From Pseudomonas sp. Marseille-Q3773 (lineage in GTDB: Bacteria > Pseudomonadota > Gammaproteobacteria > Pseudomonadales > Pseudomonadaceae), in NCBI RefSeq assembly GCF_916618955.1, contig NZ_OU745390.1:2790001-2854000 (forward strand): a stretch of 64,000 bases of DNA. The letters run 5' to 3'. Position 1 is the stretch's first letter; every line of letters begins with the position of its first letter. Shown here one piece after another: positions 51,857-60,766 of this stretch. Below the pieces are notes generated by a model that saw only the letters and a list, made by a program, of their open reading frames with translations, was not told the origin of the DNA and did not search any database. The position numbers and the translations under genes are program-made.

Positions 51857-51893
51857 GAAAAAACCCGAAGCCAGTCACCTGGCTTCGGGTTCT
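51857..51893. terminator. Bidirectional terminator between LysR gene and aroP
   Basis: AAACCCGAAGCC..GGCTTCGGGTT gives a strong stem with A/T runs. It serves the rightward LysR gene ending at 51815 and the leftward aroP ending at 51912. Confidence 0.88.
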
Positions 51894-51911
51894 CAGCTAC
51901 TGCAAGGCGCC

Positions 51912-53330
51912 TTACTTGGCCATGCCAGTAGCCGCTACAACGGTTTTCATCCTGCGACGCGGCTTGACCATGTAGACCACGAACATCGCAAACAGCCACA
52001 TCGGGATCGCGTACACCGACACGCGGATTTCCGGGATCATCAGCATGATGCCGAGGATCAGCACCACGAACGCCAGGCACAGGTAGTTGCCATAGGGGTA
52101 CCACAAGGCCTTGAACAGCGGCTTCTGGCCGGTGCGGTCGAGGTGCTGGCGGAACTTCAGGTGCGAGTAGCTGATCATCGCCCAGTTGATCACCAGGGTG
52201 GCCACCACCAGCGACATCAGCAGCTCCAAGGCGTTCTGCGGCATCAGGTAGTTGAGCAGCACGGCAACGAAGGTCACCCCTGCCGATGCCAGGATCGAAC
52301 GCACAGGTACGCCACGTTTGTCGACCTTGGCCAGCGATGCCGGCGCATCGCCCTGCTCAGCCATGCCCAGCAGCATGCGTGCGTTGCAGTAGGTGCCGCT
52401 GTTGTACACCGACAGTGCCGCAGTCAGGACCACGAAGTTCAGCAGGTGCGCCGCCACGTCACTGCCCAGCAGCGAGAACACCTGCACGAACGGGCTGCTG
52501 CCATAGCTGCCACCCGACGCAGCGATGCTGGCGACCAAGTTGTCCCACGGGGTCAGCGACAGCAGTACTACAAGGGCGCCCACATAGAAGATCAGGATGC
52601 GGTAGATGACCTGGTTGATCGCCTTGGGGATCACGGTCTTCGGCTTGTCGGCCTCGGCCGCGGTGAAACCGAGCATCTCCAGGCCACCGAAGGAGAACAT
52701 GATGAACGCCAGGGCCATCACCAGGCCGCTGACACCGTTCGGGAAGAAGCCGCCATGCGACCACAGGTTGGCCACGGTCGCCTCGGGGCCGCCGCTGCCG
52801 CTGGTCAGCAAGTAGGCACCCAGGCCGATCATGCTGACGATGGCCACCACCTTGATGATGGCGAACCAGAATTCGGCTTCACCGAAGAACTTCACGTTCA
52901 TCAGGTTGATGGCGTTGATGAGCACGAAGAACGCTGCTGCCGTGACCCAGGTCGGGATCTCCGGCCACCAGTAGTGGACATACTTGCCGACCGCCGAAAG
53001 CTCCGACATACCCACCAGGATATACAGCACCCAGCAGTTCCAGCCCGACAGGAAGCCGGCGAAACCGCCCCAGTAGGTGTGGGCGAAATGGCTGAACGAG
53101 CCGGCCACCGGCTCTTCGACGATCATTTCGCCAAGCTGGCGCATGATCAGAAAGGCGATGAAGCCGCAGATGGCGTAGCCGAGGATCATCGACGGGCCGG
53201 CGGATTTCATCACCCCCGCCGAACCGAGGAACAGGCCGGTACCGATCGCACCACCCAGGGCAATCAGCTGGATGTGGCGGTTCTTCAGGCCCCGCTTGAG
53301 CTCGCCTGAATGCATGTTTTGTCCACTCAT
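51912..53330 (-). CDS. aroP: Aromatic amino acid permease AroP
   Basis: A 472-aa APC-superfamily amino acid permease with about 12 membrane segments: QLIALGGAIGTGLFLGSAGV, GFIAFLIMRQLGEMIVEEPV, GFTAAEADKPKTVIPKAINQ. It is the closest match I recall to AroP/PheP-type permeases for Phe, Tyr and Trp in P. putida. MSGQNMHSGELKRGLKNRHI at 53330 is preceded by AGGTGA at about 8 nt; the frame opens 16 codons earlier. It would provide substrate for the phh pathway, but nothing in sequence shows co-regulation. Confidence 0.9.
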   Translation of the reverse strand: MSGQNMHSGELKRGLKNRHIQLIALGGAIGTGLFLGSAGVMKSAGPSMILGYAICGFIAFLIMRQLGEMIVEEPVAGSFSHFAHTYWGGFAGFLSGWNCWVLYILVGMSELSAVGKYVHYWWPEIPTWVTAAAFFVLINAINLMNVKFFGEAEFWFAIIKVVAIVSMIGLGAYLLTSGSGGPEATVANLWSHGGFFPNGVSGLVMALAFIMFSFGGLEMLGFTAAEADKPKTVIPKAINQVIYRILIFYVGALVVLLSLTPWDNLVASIAASGGSYGSSPFVQVFSLLGSDVAAHLLNFVVLTAALSVYNSGTYCNARMLLGMAEQGDAPASLAKVDKRGVPVRSILASAGVTFVAVLLNYLMPQNALELLMSLVVATLVINWAMISYSHLKFRQHLDRTGQKPLFKALWYPYGNYLCLAFVVLILGIMLMIPEIRVSVYAIPMWLFAMFVVYMVKPRRRMKTVVAATGMAK

Positions 53331-53620
53331 GAACGAAGTCACCTGCATTGTTTTTATCTGTGACGGAATCGGACCCACCGCGCTCGTGGCGCAGCGGAAT
53401 GGGCAAGGTGGTTACCTTGGGTTTCCTGAACGCAGCTGCCGCCGGAGCGGGTCAACCAGGGGTGATCAGGAGTGCGCGGTACGCAAAGGAGTCACAGGTA
53501 AAACGCGGCGCACTGTATACCCCTGCGAACGCGCAGGCGTCAACGCACTGCATCGTTTCCCTGGGAAAAAACGCAGCGATCCTGTGGTGTGGGCCTTCAA
53601 AGGCGGAGTGATCGGCGTAC
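53331..53620. promoter_or_regulatory. aroP upstream region
   Basis: About 290 bp upstream of aroP with no supported gene. It should carry the aroP promoter. I looked for a TGTAAA-N6-TTTACA box and found no convincing copy. Confidence 0.4.
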
Positions 53621-53830
53621 ATGGCGCCTCCATTTGTTGTTTTGTCAGCCTGGCTCTGTGGACAGGCTTTTGCACACGGCAATGGCGGCTATAACACCGT
53701 GGGGCGGGGGTTTGGGCAAGGGTGGTCAGAGCCGGGGGGCAGCCTTGGGCATGGTAGCGGCGGCAAGCATGGTTTACAGGGCGGTGGAAAATCCGAAATC
53801 AGGGCTGAATCCGGTGGGATCTGTATAGAT
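53621..53830 (+). pseudogene. Possible remnant of a small secreted Gly/His-rich protein
   Basis: From ATG 53621 the frame reads MAPPFVVLSAWLCGQAFAHG, a plausible signal peptide with an AFA cleavage site, then a Gly/His-rich stretch (GNGGYNTVGRGFGQGW, LGHGSGGKHGLQGGG). No stop follows for over 600 codons because the frame enters the antisense of rluB, so the original end is lost or it was never a gene. The SD site is weak. Low confidence. Confidence 0.25.
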
Positions 53831-53891
53831 TTTTTTACAAGGCGGTTCGAGAACTTGCCAGTCGTCCGAAAAATTCTTTTTGTTCAGTATC

Positions 53892-53915
53892 TTGGGGCTG
53901 GCTATGCAGCCCCAA
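53892..53915. repeat. 9-bp hairpin downstream of rluB terminator
   Basis: TTGGGGCTG, GCTATG, CAGCCCCAA is a perfect stem with a 6-nt loop and a short A run on the plus strand only. It could end a rightward transcript from the 53621 region. Confidence 0.55.
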
Positions 53916-53929
53916 AATTCCACAGGCAT

Positions 53930-53955
53930 AAAAAAACCAGCCCGAAGGCTGGTTC
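53930..53955 (-). terminator. Terminator after rluB
   Basis: AACCAGCC, CGAA, GGCTGGTT with a run of seven T read leftward; about 20 bp beyond the rluB stop. Confidence 0.9.
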
Positions 53956-53974
53956 TCTTCATCGCAAAGGCCGA

Positions 53975-55042
53975 TCAGCCACGCGGCTTGCCACGACCAC
54001 GGCCTGCCGGCTTGTCGGCGTCAGGCTTGCCCGGGCGCTTGCGCATCTCGCTCGGGCGCTCGGCAACCGTGCTGCCACGGCTGCTCTTGCGCGGGGCTTC
54101 TTCACGCGGCTGGCGCACCGGGCGTTCTTCGCCAGCGCCGCCTTCGTGGGCCGGGCGCAGGCTGCGCACGCGCTCGCCACGGCCCAGCGGGCGCGTCGAC
54201 TTGCGCTGCAGGCGCTCCAGCTTGTCCTTGGCCTTGAGCTTCATGGCAGGCAGCGCTACCGGCTGCAGGCCCACTTCAGCGGCGAGGATGTCGATCTCCC
54301 CCTGGGTCATTTCACGCCAACGGCCCATCGGCAGGTCGGAATTGAGGAATACCGGGCCGAAACGCACGCGCTTCAGGCGGCTGACCACCATGCCCTGGGA
54401 CTCCCACAGGCGACGCACCTCGCGGTTACGGCCTTCCATCACCACGCAGTGGTACCAGTGGTTGAAGCCTTCGCCACCCGGCGCCTTCTGGATGTCGGTG
54501 AACTTGGCCGGGCCGTCTTCCAGCATCACGCCAGCTTTCAGGCGCTCGATCATCTCGTCATCGACTTCGCCGCGCACACGCACCGCGTACTCACGGTCCA
54601 TCTCGTAGGACGGGTGCATCAGGCGGTTGGCCAGCTCACCATCGGTGGTGAACAGCAGCAGGCCGGTGGTGTTGATGTCGAGGCGGCCGATGTTGATCCA
54701 GCGGCCTTCCTTCGGCCGTGGCAGGCGATCGAACACGGTCGGGCGGCCTTCCGGGTCGTCACGGGTGCAGATCTCGCCATCGGGCTTGTTGTACATGATC
54801 ACCCGGCGGGTGGCCTCGGCGGCCTCTTCGCGCTTGATCAGCTTGCCATCCACGGCGATGGCATCGTGCAGGTCGACGCGCTGGCCAAGGGTGGCCTCGA
54901 CGCCATTGACCTTGATACGGCCCTGGCTGATCCAGGCCTCGACATCACGCCGCGAGCCAACGCCGATACGCGCCAGCACTTTCTGCAGCTTTTCGCCGGA
55001 CGGAGGGGTGGGTTGGCTATCTTGCAGGTCTTGCTCACTCAT
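53975..55042 (-). CDS. rluB: 23S rRNA pseudouridine synthase RluB
   Basis: RluB converts U2605 of 23S rRNA to pseudouridine. The 355-aa protein has an N-terminal S4 RNA-binding domain (KLQKVLARIGVGSRRDVEAW) and the RsuA/RluB/E/F catalytic domain with the nucleophilic aspartate in IGRLDINTTGLLLFTTDGEL. After about residue 265 comes a 90-residue basic, low-complexity tail (Arg, Lys, Glu, Pro, Gly) that is typical of pseudomonad RluB and may bind RNA. Complete gene; MSEQDLQDSQ at 55042 with GGAGGTG upstream. Confidence 0.94.
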   Translation of the reverse strand: MSEQDLQDSQPTPPSGEKLQKVLARIGVGSRRDVEAWISQGRIKVNGVEATLGQRVDLHDAIAVDGKLIKREEAAEATRRVIMYNKPDGEICTRDDPEGRPTVFDRLPRPKEGRWINIGRLDINTTGLLLFTTDGELANRLMHPSYEMDREYAVRVRGEVDDEMIERLKAGVMLEDGPAKFTDIQKAPGGEGFNHWYHCVVMEGRNREVRRLWESQGMVVSRLKRVRFGPVFLNSDLPMGRWREMTQGEIDILAAEVGLQPVALPAMKLKAKDKLERLQRKSTRPLGRGERVRSLRPAHEGGAGEERPVRQPREEAPRKSSRGSTVAERPSEMRKRPGKPDADKPAGRGRGKPRG

Positions 55043-55202
55043 CTGGGCACCTCCCGGTGTAGGAATGAAATATGGGTTCTGGCGACGAACGCGCCAAAAG
55101 GCCGCGCATCATACGCGGTTCGGCGGCTGAACGCACTGCAGGGTAGAAGGTTTTGTGGGCTTTGCGAGGGGTTTCTGCCTAATGGTGGTGTATTGGCAAT
55201 GC

Positions 55203-55277
55203 AGGCCCTTTCGCGGGTAAACCCGCTCCCACAGGTACCGCACCACATTCAGAACCTGTGGCACCCGCGAAGGCCGG
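55203..55277. repeat. REP element plus truncated partner
   Basis: CCCTTTCGCGGGTAAACCCGCTCCCACAGGT is one full unit; the inverse partner is reduced to AACCTGTGGCACCCGCGAAGGCCGG, missing the middle of the stem. It lies between scpB and rluB. Confidence 0.75.
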
Positions 55278-55292
55278 AACAGCAACTGCAGA

Positions 55293-56063
55293 TCAGGGCT
55301 GCAACTTGCCCTCTTCCTCCACCGAGGCCTCAGCCTCTTCCTCGCGCAAATCATCGAAATCGGTCTTCAGCCCTTCTTCCATCGCATCGAGTTCCACCAG
55401 CAGGCTTCGGAAGCTGGTTTCCTCCTTCGGCTCGGCAACCTCTTCCTCTTCCCCAAGGCTGGCATCGGCCAACGCCTGCAGGTGCGCCGGCACCGGCGCA
55501 TCATCCGGGTCGAGCACCGGCTCGGGTTGCATTTCCCGCAGCTCGGCCAAGGCCGGCAGCTCGTCCAGGCTCTTCAGGTTGAAATGATCGAGAAAGCCCT
55601 TGGTGGTGGCGAACATCGCCGGCCGCCCGGGCACTTCGCGGTAGCCGACCACGCGGATCCACTCGCGCTCCATCAAGGTCTTGATGATATTGCTGTTCAC
55701 CGCCACGCCACGCACATCCTCGATCTCGCCACGGGTGATCGGCTGGCGGTAGGCGATCAAGGCCAAGGTTTCCAGCAGCGCGCGCGAATAGCGCTGCGGG
55801 CGCTCTTCCCACAGGCGCCCGACCCAGGGGGCAAAGTCTTCGCGAATCTGCAGGCGGTAACCGCTGGCCACTTCCTTGAGTTCGAAGGCACGGCCAGCGC
55901 ACGATGCGCCCAGCAGCTCCAGGGCCTGCCTGAAGACCTTGGGCTCTGGCCGCTCGGCCTCTTCGAACAGCTCGTACAGGCGCTCCAGCGATTGCGGCTT
56001 GCCGGAAGCCAGCAGGAAGGCCTCGATCAGCGACGCCAGGTCACGGGGTTCATTCAGGTTCAT
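55293..56063 (-). CDS. scpB: Segregation and condensation protein ScpB
   Basis: ScpB is a kleisin-associated winged-helix protein that with ScpA and SMC organises the chromosome. The 256-aa product carries the ScpB core (AFELKEVASGYRLQIREDFA, ALLETLALIAYRQPITRGEI, MEREWIRVVGYREVPGRPAM) and an acidic Glu-rich C-terminal tail. It starts inside the 3' end of scpA (14-bp overlap), so translation is coupled. Confidence 0.94.
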   Translation of the reverse strand: MNLNEPRDLASLIEAFLLASGKPQSLERLYELFEEAERPEPKVFRQALELLGASCAGRAFELKEVASGYRLQIREDFAPWVGRLWEERPQRYSRALLETLALIAYRQPITRGEIEDVRGVAVNSNIIKTLMEREWIRVVGYREVPGRPAMFATTKGFLDHFNLKSLDELPALAELREMQPEPVLDPDDAPVPAHLQALADASLGEEEEVAEPKEETSFRSLLVELDAMEEGLKTDFDDLREEEAEASVEEEGKLQP

Positions 56064-56904
56064 CAGGTTCTTCTACAAGCGCCGGGCGAAGCCGCACATG
56101 AATGGCGGCGAAGGGTTCATTCTGCACCAGTTCGACCAGCGATTCCTTCACCAGCTCAAGGATCGCCATGAAGGTCACCACCACGCCGAGCTTGCCCTCC
56201 TCGGCCGCAAACAGCTCGACGAACGGCACGAAGCCGCCGCCTTTCAGGCGCTCCAGCACCAGGCTCATGCGCTCCCGGGTGGACAGGGTCTCGCGGGTGA
56301 TCTGGTGGCTCTCGAACAGGTCGTTGCGGCGCATCACCTCGGCCATGGACACCAGCAGCTCTTCCAGGCTGACCTCGGGCAACAGCTTGCGCACCTTGGC
56401 CTGCGGTGCCTCCAGACGTGGCACCACCACTTCGCGACCAACCCGAGGCAACCCATCGATGCCTTCGGCGGCTGCCTTGAAGCGCTCGTACTCCTGCAGG
56501 CGGCGGATCAGTTCGGCGCGCGGGTCGCCCTCCTCTTCCTCGACATCGGCCGAGCGCGGCAGCAGCATGCGCGACTTGATCTCGGCGAGCATGGCGGCCA
56601 TCACCAGGTATTCGGCCGCCAGCTCCAGGCGCACGCTCTTCATCAGTTCCACATAGCCCATGTACTGGCGGGTGATTTCCGCCACGGGGATGTCGAGGAT
56701 GTCGATGTTCTGCTTGCGGATCAGGTACAGCAGCAGGTCCAGCGGGCCTTCGAAGGCTTCGAGGATGACTTCCAGCGCGTCCGGCGGGATGTAAAGGTCC
56801 AGCGGCAGCTCGGTCAGGGCTTCGCCATACACCAGCGCCAGTTGCAGTTGCCGCGGTGCCTCGGCCAGTTCGGGCGGTGCCTCGGGTGTTTCTACCTGGC
56901 TCAC
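56050..56904 (-). CDS. scpA: Segregation and condensation protein ScpA
   Basis: ScpA is the kleisin bridging SMC heads. The 284-aa protein has the N-terminal kleisin motif FEGPLDLLLYLIRKQNIDIL, AEYLVMAAMLAEIKSRMLLP, and a C-terminal winged helix. It starts with GTG at 56904, overlapping the yciO TGA (GTGA). SMC itself is not in the window. Confidence 0.94.
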   Translation of the reverse strand: MSQVETPEAPPELAEAPRQLQLALVYGEALTELPLDLYIPPDALEVILEAFEGPLDLLLYLIRKQNIDILDIPVAEITRQYMGYVELMKSVRLELAAEYLVMAAMLAEIKSRMLLPRSADVEEEEGDPRAELIRRLQEYERFKAAAEGIDGLPRVGREVVVPRLEAPQAKVRKLLPEVSLEELLVSMAEVMRRNDLFESHQITRETLSTRERMSLVLERLKGGGFVPFVELFAAEEGKLGVVVTFMAILELVKESLVELVQNEPFAAIHVRLRPALVEEPDEPE

Positions 56905-57530
56905 GCGTTGACCAGGAACGGTGTGGGGTCGCCGCAGCCTTCGCGGATCAGCTCCGGCTCGTCACCGGACAGGTCGATGATGGTCGAGGCCTTGAGATCG
57001 CCAAAACCGCCGTCGATCACCAGGTCGACATGATGCTCCAGGCGCTCACGAATCTCGTAGGGATCGGTCATCGGCTCGTCGTCACCCGGCAGGATGAGGC
57101 TCACGCTCATCAGCGGCTCGCCCAGCTCGGCGAGCAAGGCCAGGGTGATGGCGTGGTCGGGCACGCGCAGGCCGATGGTACGGCGCTTTTCGTGCAGCAG
57201 CAGGCGCGGCACTTCGCGGGTGCCATTGAGGATGAAGGTGTAAGGCCCCGGCACATGCGCCTTGAGCAGGCGGAAGGTGCCGGTGTCGACCTTGGCATAC
57301 AGCCCCAGCTGCGACATGTCACAGCACATCAGGGTGAAATTGTGGGTCTTGTCCAGGCCGCGCAGGCGCCGCACCCGCTCGATCGCCGCCTTGTCGCCAA
57401 TCTGGCAGCCCAAGGCGTAGGCCGAGTCGGTCGGATACACCACCACGCCGCCCTTGCGGATGATTTCCACCGCCTGGCGGATCAGCCGCGGCTGCGGATT
57501 CTCCGGATGGATCTGGAAAAATTGGCTCAC
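56901..57530 (-). CDS. yciO: YciO/Sua5 family protein
   Basis: YciO belongs to the Sua5/TsaC fold (YrdC domain), which binds threonine/ATP/RNA; TsaC makes threonylcarbamoyl-AMP for t6A, while YciO's role is unsettled. The 209-aa protein has VVVYPTDSAYALGCQIGD, LMCCDMSQL and KRRTIGLRVPDHA. I prefer GTG at 57530 (V-SQFFQIHPENP), with AGGA 7 nt before, because it gives the family start and avoids a 23-bp overlap with the upstream gene that ATG 57566 would cause. Confidence 0.88.
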   Translation of the reverse strand: MSQFFQIHPENPQPRLIRQAVEIIRKGGVVVYPTDSAYALGCQIGDKAAIERVRRLRGLDKTHNFTLMCCDMSQLGLYAKVDTGTFRLLKAHVPGPYTFILNGTREVPRLLLHEKRRTIGLRVPDHAITLALLAELGEPLMSVSLILPGDDEPMTDPYEIRERLEHHVDLVIDGGFGDLKASTIIDLSGDEPELIREGCGDPTPFLVNA

Positions 57531-57543
57531 GTAGTCGTCCTGT

Positions 57544-58404
57544 TCATACCGCCAAAGGCTGTTCATGGCTGAATCGGCGCCACAGAGGTGGCAGGTCCTC
57601 GGGCAAAGGCCGGTAGGCACCGATCTCGCCCCAGGTGCCGGGGCCGTGGAAATCACTGCCAGCGCTTGCCAGCAGGCCGAACTCACGGGTGAGGATGGAC
57701 ATCGTGCCCACCTGCTCGGCCGGCATCATCCCGTTGACGACCTCAAGTGCCTGCCCGCCTGCCTGAATATAGTCGGCAATCAGCCTTCTGCGCTTGCTGC
57801 GGGTCAGGTCGTAGTGCATGGGATGCGCCAGGCTTACCCAAGCGTTGGACTGGCGCAGGGTGGCAACGGTTTCATCGAGGCTCGGCCAATGCTGCTTGAC
57901 ATCGCCCAGCTTGCCGGCGCCCAGCCACTTGCGAAACGCCTCGCCACGGTCCTTGACGTGCCCGGCGCGCACCAGGTATTCGGCAAAATGCGGGCGCGCC
58001 GGGGCGTTGCCACTGTCGCCCAGTTCGTGCTGCACGGCGCGGGCGCCTTCGAGGGCGCCGGGCATGCCCTTGCCCGCCAGCCGTTTGTCGATTTCTTCGG
58101 CGCGCAGCCAGCGGCCACGGTGCAGCGCTTCGATCGCCGCCAGCAACGGCGGCGCGTCGAGCGGGAAGTCATAGCCCAGCACATGGATGGTCGCACCGCC
58201 CCAGGTGCACGACAGCTCTACCCCGCTGACCCAGTGCATGCCCTTGTCGCGGCAGGCCTGGCGCGCCTCGGGCAGGCCCTCGATCGTGTCATGGTCGGTC
58301 AGTGCCAGCGTTTGCACCCCGTGCTCATGGGCCCGGGCGACCAGTGCCGAGGGCGACAGGGCGCCGTCGGAGGCCGTGCTGTGACAGTGCAGATCAACAT
58401 TCAT
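57544..58404 (-). CDS. rnm: PHP-domain 5'-3' exoribonuclease, RNase AM (YciV/Rnm)
   Basis: RNase AM matures 5' ends of rRNAs and can degrade 3',5'-bisphosphorylated nucleotides. The 286-aa PHP protein has the metal motifs [30 protein letters not shown] and, near the C terminus, [15 protein letters not shown]. It is read leftward towards yciO and divergent from yciB, the same arrangement as in enterobacteria. The start at 58404 has GAGGAGC-like sequence upstream in the divergent region. Confidence 0.9.
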   Translation of the reverse strand: MNVDLHCHSTASDGALSPSALVARAHEHGVQTLALTDHDTIEGLPEARQACRDKGMHWVSGVELSCTWGGATIHVLGYDFPLDAPPLLAAIEALHRGRWLRAEEIDKRLAGKGMPGALEGARAVQHELGDSGNAPARPHFAEYLVRAGHVKDRGEAFRKWLGAGKLGDVKQHWPSLDETVATLRQSNAWVSLAHPMHYDLTRSKRRRLIADYIQAGGQALEVVNGMMPAEQVGTMSILTREFGLLASAGSDFHGPGTWGEIGAYRPLPEDLPPLWRRFSHEQPLAV

Positions 58405-58471
58405 GGAGGAGCGCTTTCGCTGGAATCGATGTTTGTTATTATGCCGTCACATCCCGATTCTGGCTGCCATT

Positions 58472-59065
58472 GTGAAACAATTCATCGATTTCATTCCGCT
58501 GTTGCTGTTCTTCATCGTCTACAAGCTCGACCCGCGCCCCATGGAAGTCGCCGGCCACAGCTTCGAATTCGGCGGGATCTACAGCGCCACGGCCATGCTG
58601 ATCATCAGCTCGCTGGTGGTCTACGGCGCGCTGTTCCTGCGTCAGCGCAAGCTGGAGAAGGGCCAGTGGCTGACCCTGGTGGCCTGCCTGGTGTTCGGCG
58701 GCCTGACCTTGGCCTTCCACAGCGAAACCTTCCTCAAGTGGAAGGCGCCGGTGGTTAACTGGCTGTTCGCCCTGGGCTTCGCCGGCAGCCACTTCATCGG
58801 TGACCGGGTGCTGATCAAGCGCATCATGGGCCATGCCCTGAGCCTGCCCGACCTCATCTGGACCCGCCTGAACCTGGCCTGGATCGGTTTCTTCCTGTTC
58901 TGCGGCGCGGCCAACCTGTTCGTCGCCTTCACCTTCCAGGACTTCTGGGTCGACTTCAAGGTGTTCGGCAGCCTGGGCATGACCGTGATGTTCCTGGTGG
59001 CGCAAGGCGTGTACCTGTCGCGCCACCTGCACGACGACCCTTCCACCTCCAAACCCAAGGATTGA
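58472..59065 (+). CDS. yciB: Inner membrane septation/intracellular-growth protein YciB (IspZ)
   Basis: YciB is an inner-membrane protein linked to envelope integrity and septation. The 197-aa product, from GTG 58472 ([20 protein letters not shown]), has about five to six hydrophobic segments and the conserved [22 protein letters not shown] segment (here [17 protein letters not shown]) and [11 protein letters not shown]. The open frame starts 23 codons upstream at 58403 without family similarity. It is divergent from rnm and is followed one base later by yciI. Confidence 0.93.
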   Translation: MKQFIDFIPLLLFFIVYKLDPRPMEVAGHSFEFGGIYSATAMLIISSLVVYGALFLRQRKLEKGQWLTLVACLVFGGLTLAFHSETFLKWKAPVVNWLFALGFAGSHFIGDRVLIKRIMGHALSLPDLIWTRLNLAWIGFFLFCGAANLFVAFTFQDFWVDFKVFGSLGMTVMFLVAQGVYLSRHLHDDPSTSKPKD

Positions 59066-59066
59066 C

Positions 59067-59366
59067 ATGCTCTACGCCATCATCGCCAGCGACGTCGCAA
59101 ACTCCCTGGAAAAACGCCTGGCTGCCCGCCCGGCGCACATCGAGCGCCTGCAGCAACTGAAGGCCGAAGGCCGCGTGGTGCTGGCCGGCCCGCACCCGGC
59201 CATCGACAGCAATGACCCGGGCGAAGCGGGTTTCAGCGGCAGCCTGATCGTTGCCGAGTTCGACTCCCTGGCGGCGGCGCAGGCCTGGGCCGATGCCGAC
59301 CCTTACATCGCGGCGGGCGTATACGACAAGGTCGTGGTCAAACCATTCAAGCAAGTGCTGCCTTGA
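59067..59366 (+). CDS. yciI: YciI family protein
   Basis: A 99-aa YCII-fold protein: [40 protein letters not shown], and the [16 protein letters not shown] segment with conserved His/Asp residues of the active-site-like pocket. The physiological reaction is unknown. It is placed one base after the yciB stop, the same pair as in many gammaproteobacteria, so co-transcription is expected. Confidence 0.92.
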   Translation: MLYAIIASDVANSLEKRLAARPAHIERLQQLKAEGRVVLAGPHPAIDSNDPGEAGFSGSLIVAEFDSLAAAQAWADADPYIAAGVYDKVVVKPFKQVLP

Positions 59367-59375
59367 TCTGATGCG

Positions 59376-59416
59376 CGCCAGCTTCTTTCGCGGGCTTGCC
59401 CGCGAGGGCTGGCGCG
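59376..59416. repeat. REP-like hairpin after yciI
   Basis: GCGCCAGC (59376-59383) and GCTGGCGC (59409-59416) flank a REP core TTTCGCGGGCTTGCCCGCGAGG. It may serve as the transcript end of yciBI. About 90 bp of unassigned sequence follow before the response regulator. Confidence 0.65.
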
Positions 59417-59507
59417 GTGCCGGCAGTTATACGATTGCCATCAGTCTGCGGTATCTTTGCCACTGGCGGGCCGAATAGTCGCCGTCAATGGTTGAATTGA
59501 GTGAGTC

Positions 59508-60185
59508 ATGAGCGAGCTGTTACTGATTGATGATGACCAGGAACTGTGCGAGCTGCTCGGCAGCTGGCTGACCCAGGAAGGGTTCACCGTGCGTGCCTGC
59601 CACGATGGCAAGAGCGCCCGCCAGGCCCTGGCCACGCATGCCCCGGCGGCTGTGGTGCTGGATGTGATGCTGCCCGATGGCAGTGGCCTGGAACTGCTCA
59701 AGCAGTTGCGCAGCGAGCATGCCGAGTTGCCAGTGGTGATGCTTTCGGCCCGCGGCGAACCGCTGGACCGCATCCTCGGCCTGGAACTGGGCGCCGACGA
59801 TTACCTGGCCAAACCGTGCGACCCACGTGAACTCACTGCCCGCCTGCGCGCCGTGCTGCGCCGCAGCCACCCTGCCGCCACCAGCAGCCAGGTGGAGCTG
59901 GGCGACCTGGTCTACAGCCCTGCCCGTGGCGTGGCCAGCATCGATGGCCGCGAAATGACCCTGACCCTGTCCGAGAGCCGCATTCTCGAAGCCCTGCTGC
60001 GCCAACCGGGCGAGCCGCTGGACAAGCAGGAACTGGCGCAGATCGGCCTGGGCCGCAAACTGACCCTGTACGACCGCAGCCTGGACATGCACGTCAGCAA
60101 CCTGCGCAAGAAGATCGGCCCGCACGCCGATGGCCGCCCGCGCATCGTGGCCCTGCGCAGCCGCGGCTATTACTACTGCCTCTGA
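59508..60185 (+). CDS. CpxR-like OmpR-family response regulator
   Basis: A 225-aa DNA-binding response regulator: receiver domain with acidic pair LLIDDDQE, phosphoacceptor Asp52 in VVLDVMLPDGSG, and lysine in DDYLAKPCDPREL; C-terminal winged helix with MTLTLSESRILEALLRQPGE and MHVSNLRKKIGPHADGRPRI. The partner kinase is most likely the one at 60767. The CpxP/Spy-like gene between them supports an envelope-stress role, by analogy with Cpx. Confidence 0.92.
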   Translation: MSELLLIDDDQELCELLGSWLTQEGFTVRACHDGKSARQALATHAPAAVVLDVMLPDGSGLELLKQLRSEHAELPVVMLSARGEPLDRILGLELGADDYLAKPCDPRELTARLRAVLRRSHPAATSSQVELGDLVYSPARGVASIDGREMTLTLSESRILEALLRQPGEPLDKQELAQIGLGRKLTLYDRSLDMHVSNLRKKIGPHADGRPRIVALRSRGYYYCL

Positions 60186-60286
60186 CCCTCTTTACCGAGC
60201 CTTTACCCTCCGCTGACGGCGCTTGACGGTGCTCTCCCTAGACTGTGCTCATCCGGTAGACACCGGCCCATGAAAGGAGAGACACC

Positions 60287-60703
60287 ATGCGCAAGACCCT
60301 TATCGCCCTGATGTTCGCCGCTGCCCTGCCGACCGTGGCCATGGCCATGCCTGAAGGCGGCCCGCGCCACGACGGCCCACATCATCGCGGTGACGCGCCG
60401 TTCCACCAGCTGGACCTGAGCCGTGACCAGCGCCAGCAGATCGGCAAGCTGATGGGCGAACAGATGAAGCAGCGCCGCGAGATCACCGAACGCTACCTGT
60501 CCAAGCTGCCGGCGGCCGACCAGAAGGCCATGAAGGACGAGCTGAAGGCCAGCCACGACAAGACCGACAGTGCGGTCCGCGCCCTGCTCAAGCCGGAGCA
60601 GCAGAAGCAGTTCGACGAGCTGCAGAAGGAACGCGCTGCCCGTAAAGCCGAGTGGCAGGAGTTCCAGGCCTGGAAAGCTGAAAAAGGCAGCAAGGCCCAG
60701 TAA
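60287..60703 (+). CDS. CpxP/Spy-like periplasmic protein
   Basis: A 138-aa secreted protein: signal peptide (MRKTLIALMFAAALPTVAMA), a His/Gly-rich segment (PEGGPRHDGPHHRGD) that might bind metal, then mostly alpha-helical sequence with LDLSRDQRQQIGKLMGEQM, the LTxxQ-like feature of CpxP/Spy proteins, and a basic end. Such proteins are periplasmic chaperones and/or inhibitors of their sensor kinase. It lies between the regulator and the kinase, and a terminator separates it from the kinase. Confidence 0.85.
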   Translation: MRKTLIALMFAAALPTVAMAMPEGGPRHDGPHHRGDAPFHQLDLSRDQRQQIGKLMGEQMKQRREITERYLSKLPAADQKAMKDELKASHDKTDSAVRALLKPEQQKQFDELQKERAARKAEWQEFQAWKAEKGSKAQ

Positions 60704-60718
60704 GCTGACCAGCCTGTG

Positions 60719-60749
60719 CCCGGCCCGCCCAGCGCGGGCCGGGTTTTTC
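60719..60749 (+). terminator. Terminator between CpxP-like gene and kinase
   Basis: CCCGGCCCG, CCCAGCG, CGGGCCGGG then TTTTT: a strong stem with U tail, 15 bases after the CpxP-like stop. Any readthrough would be needed for the kinase unless it has its own promoter. Confidence 0.85.
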
Positions 60750-60766
60750 CCGTTTAGGAGGTGCAC

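Noticed and set aside
53331..53620. PhhR box upstream of aroP
   Set aside because: GTAAAACGCGGCGCACTGTA has partial half-sites with wrong spacing; no convincing TGTAAA-N6-TTTACA copy.
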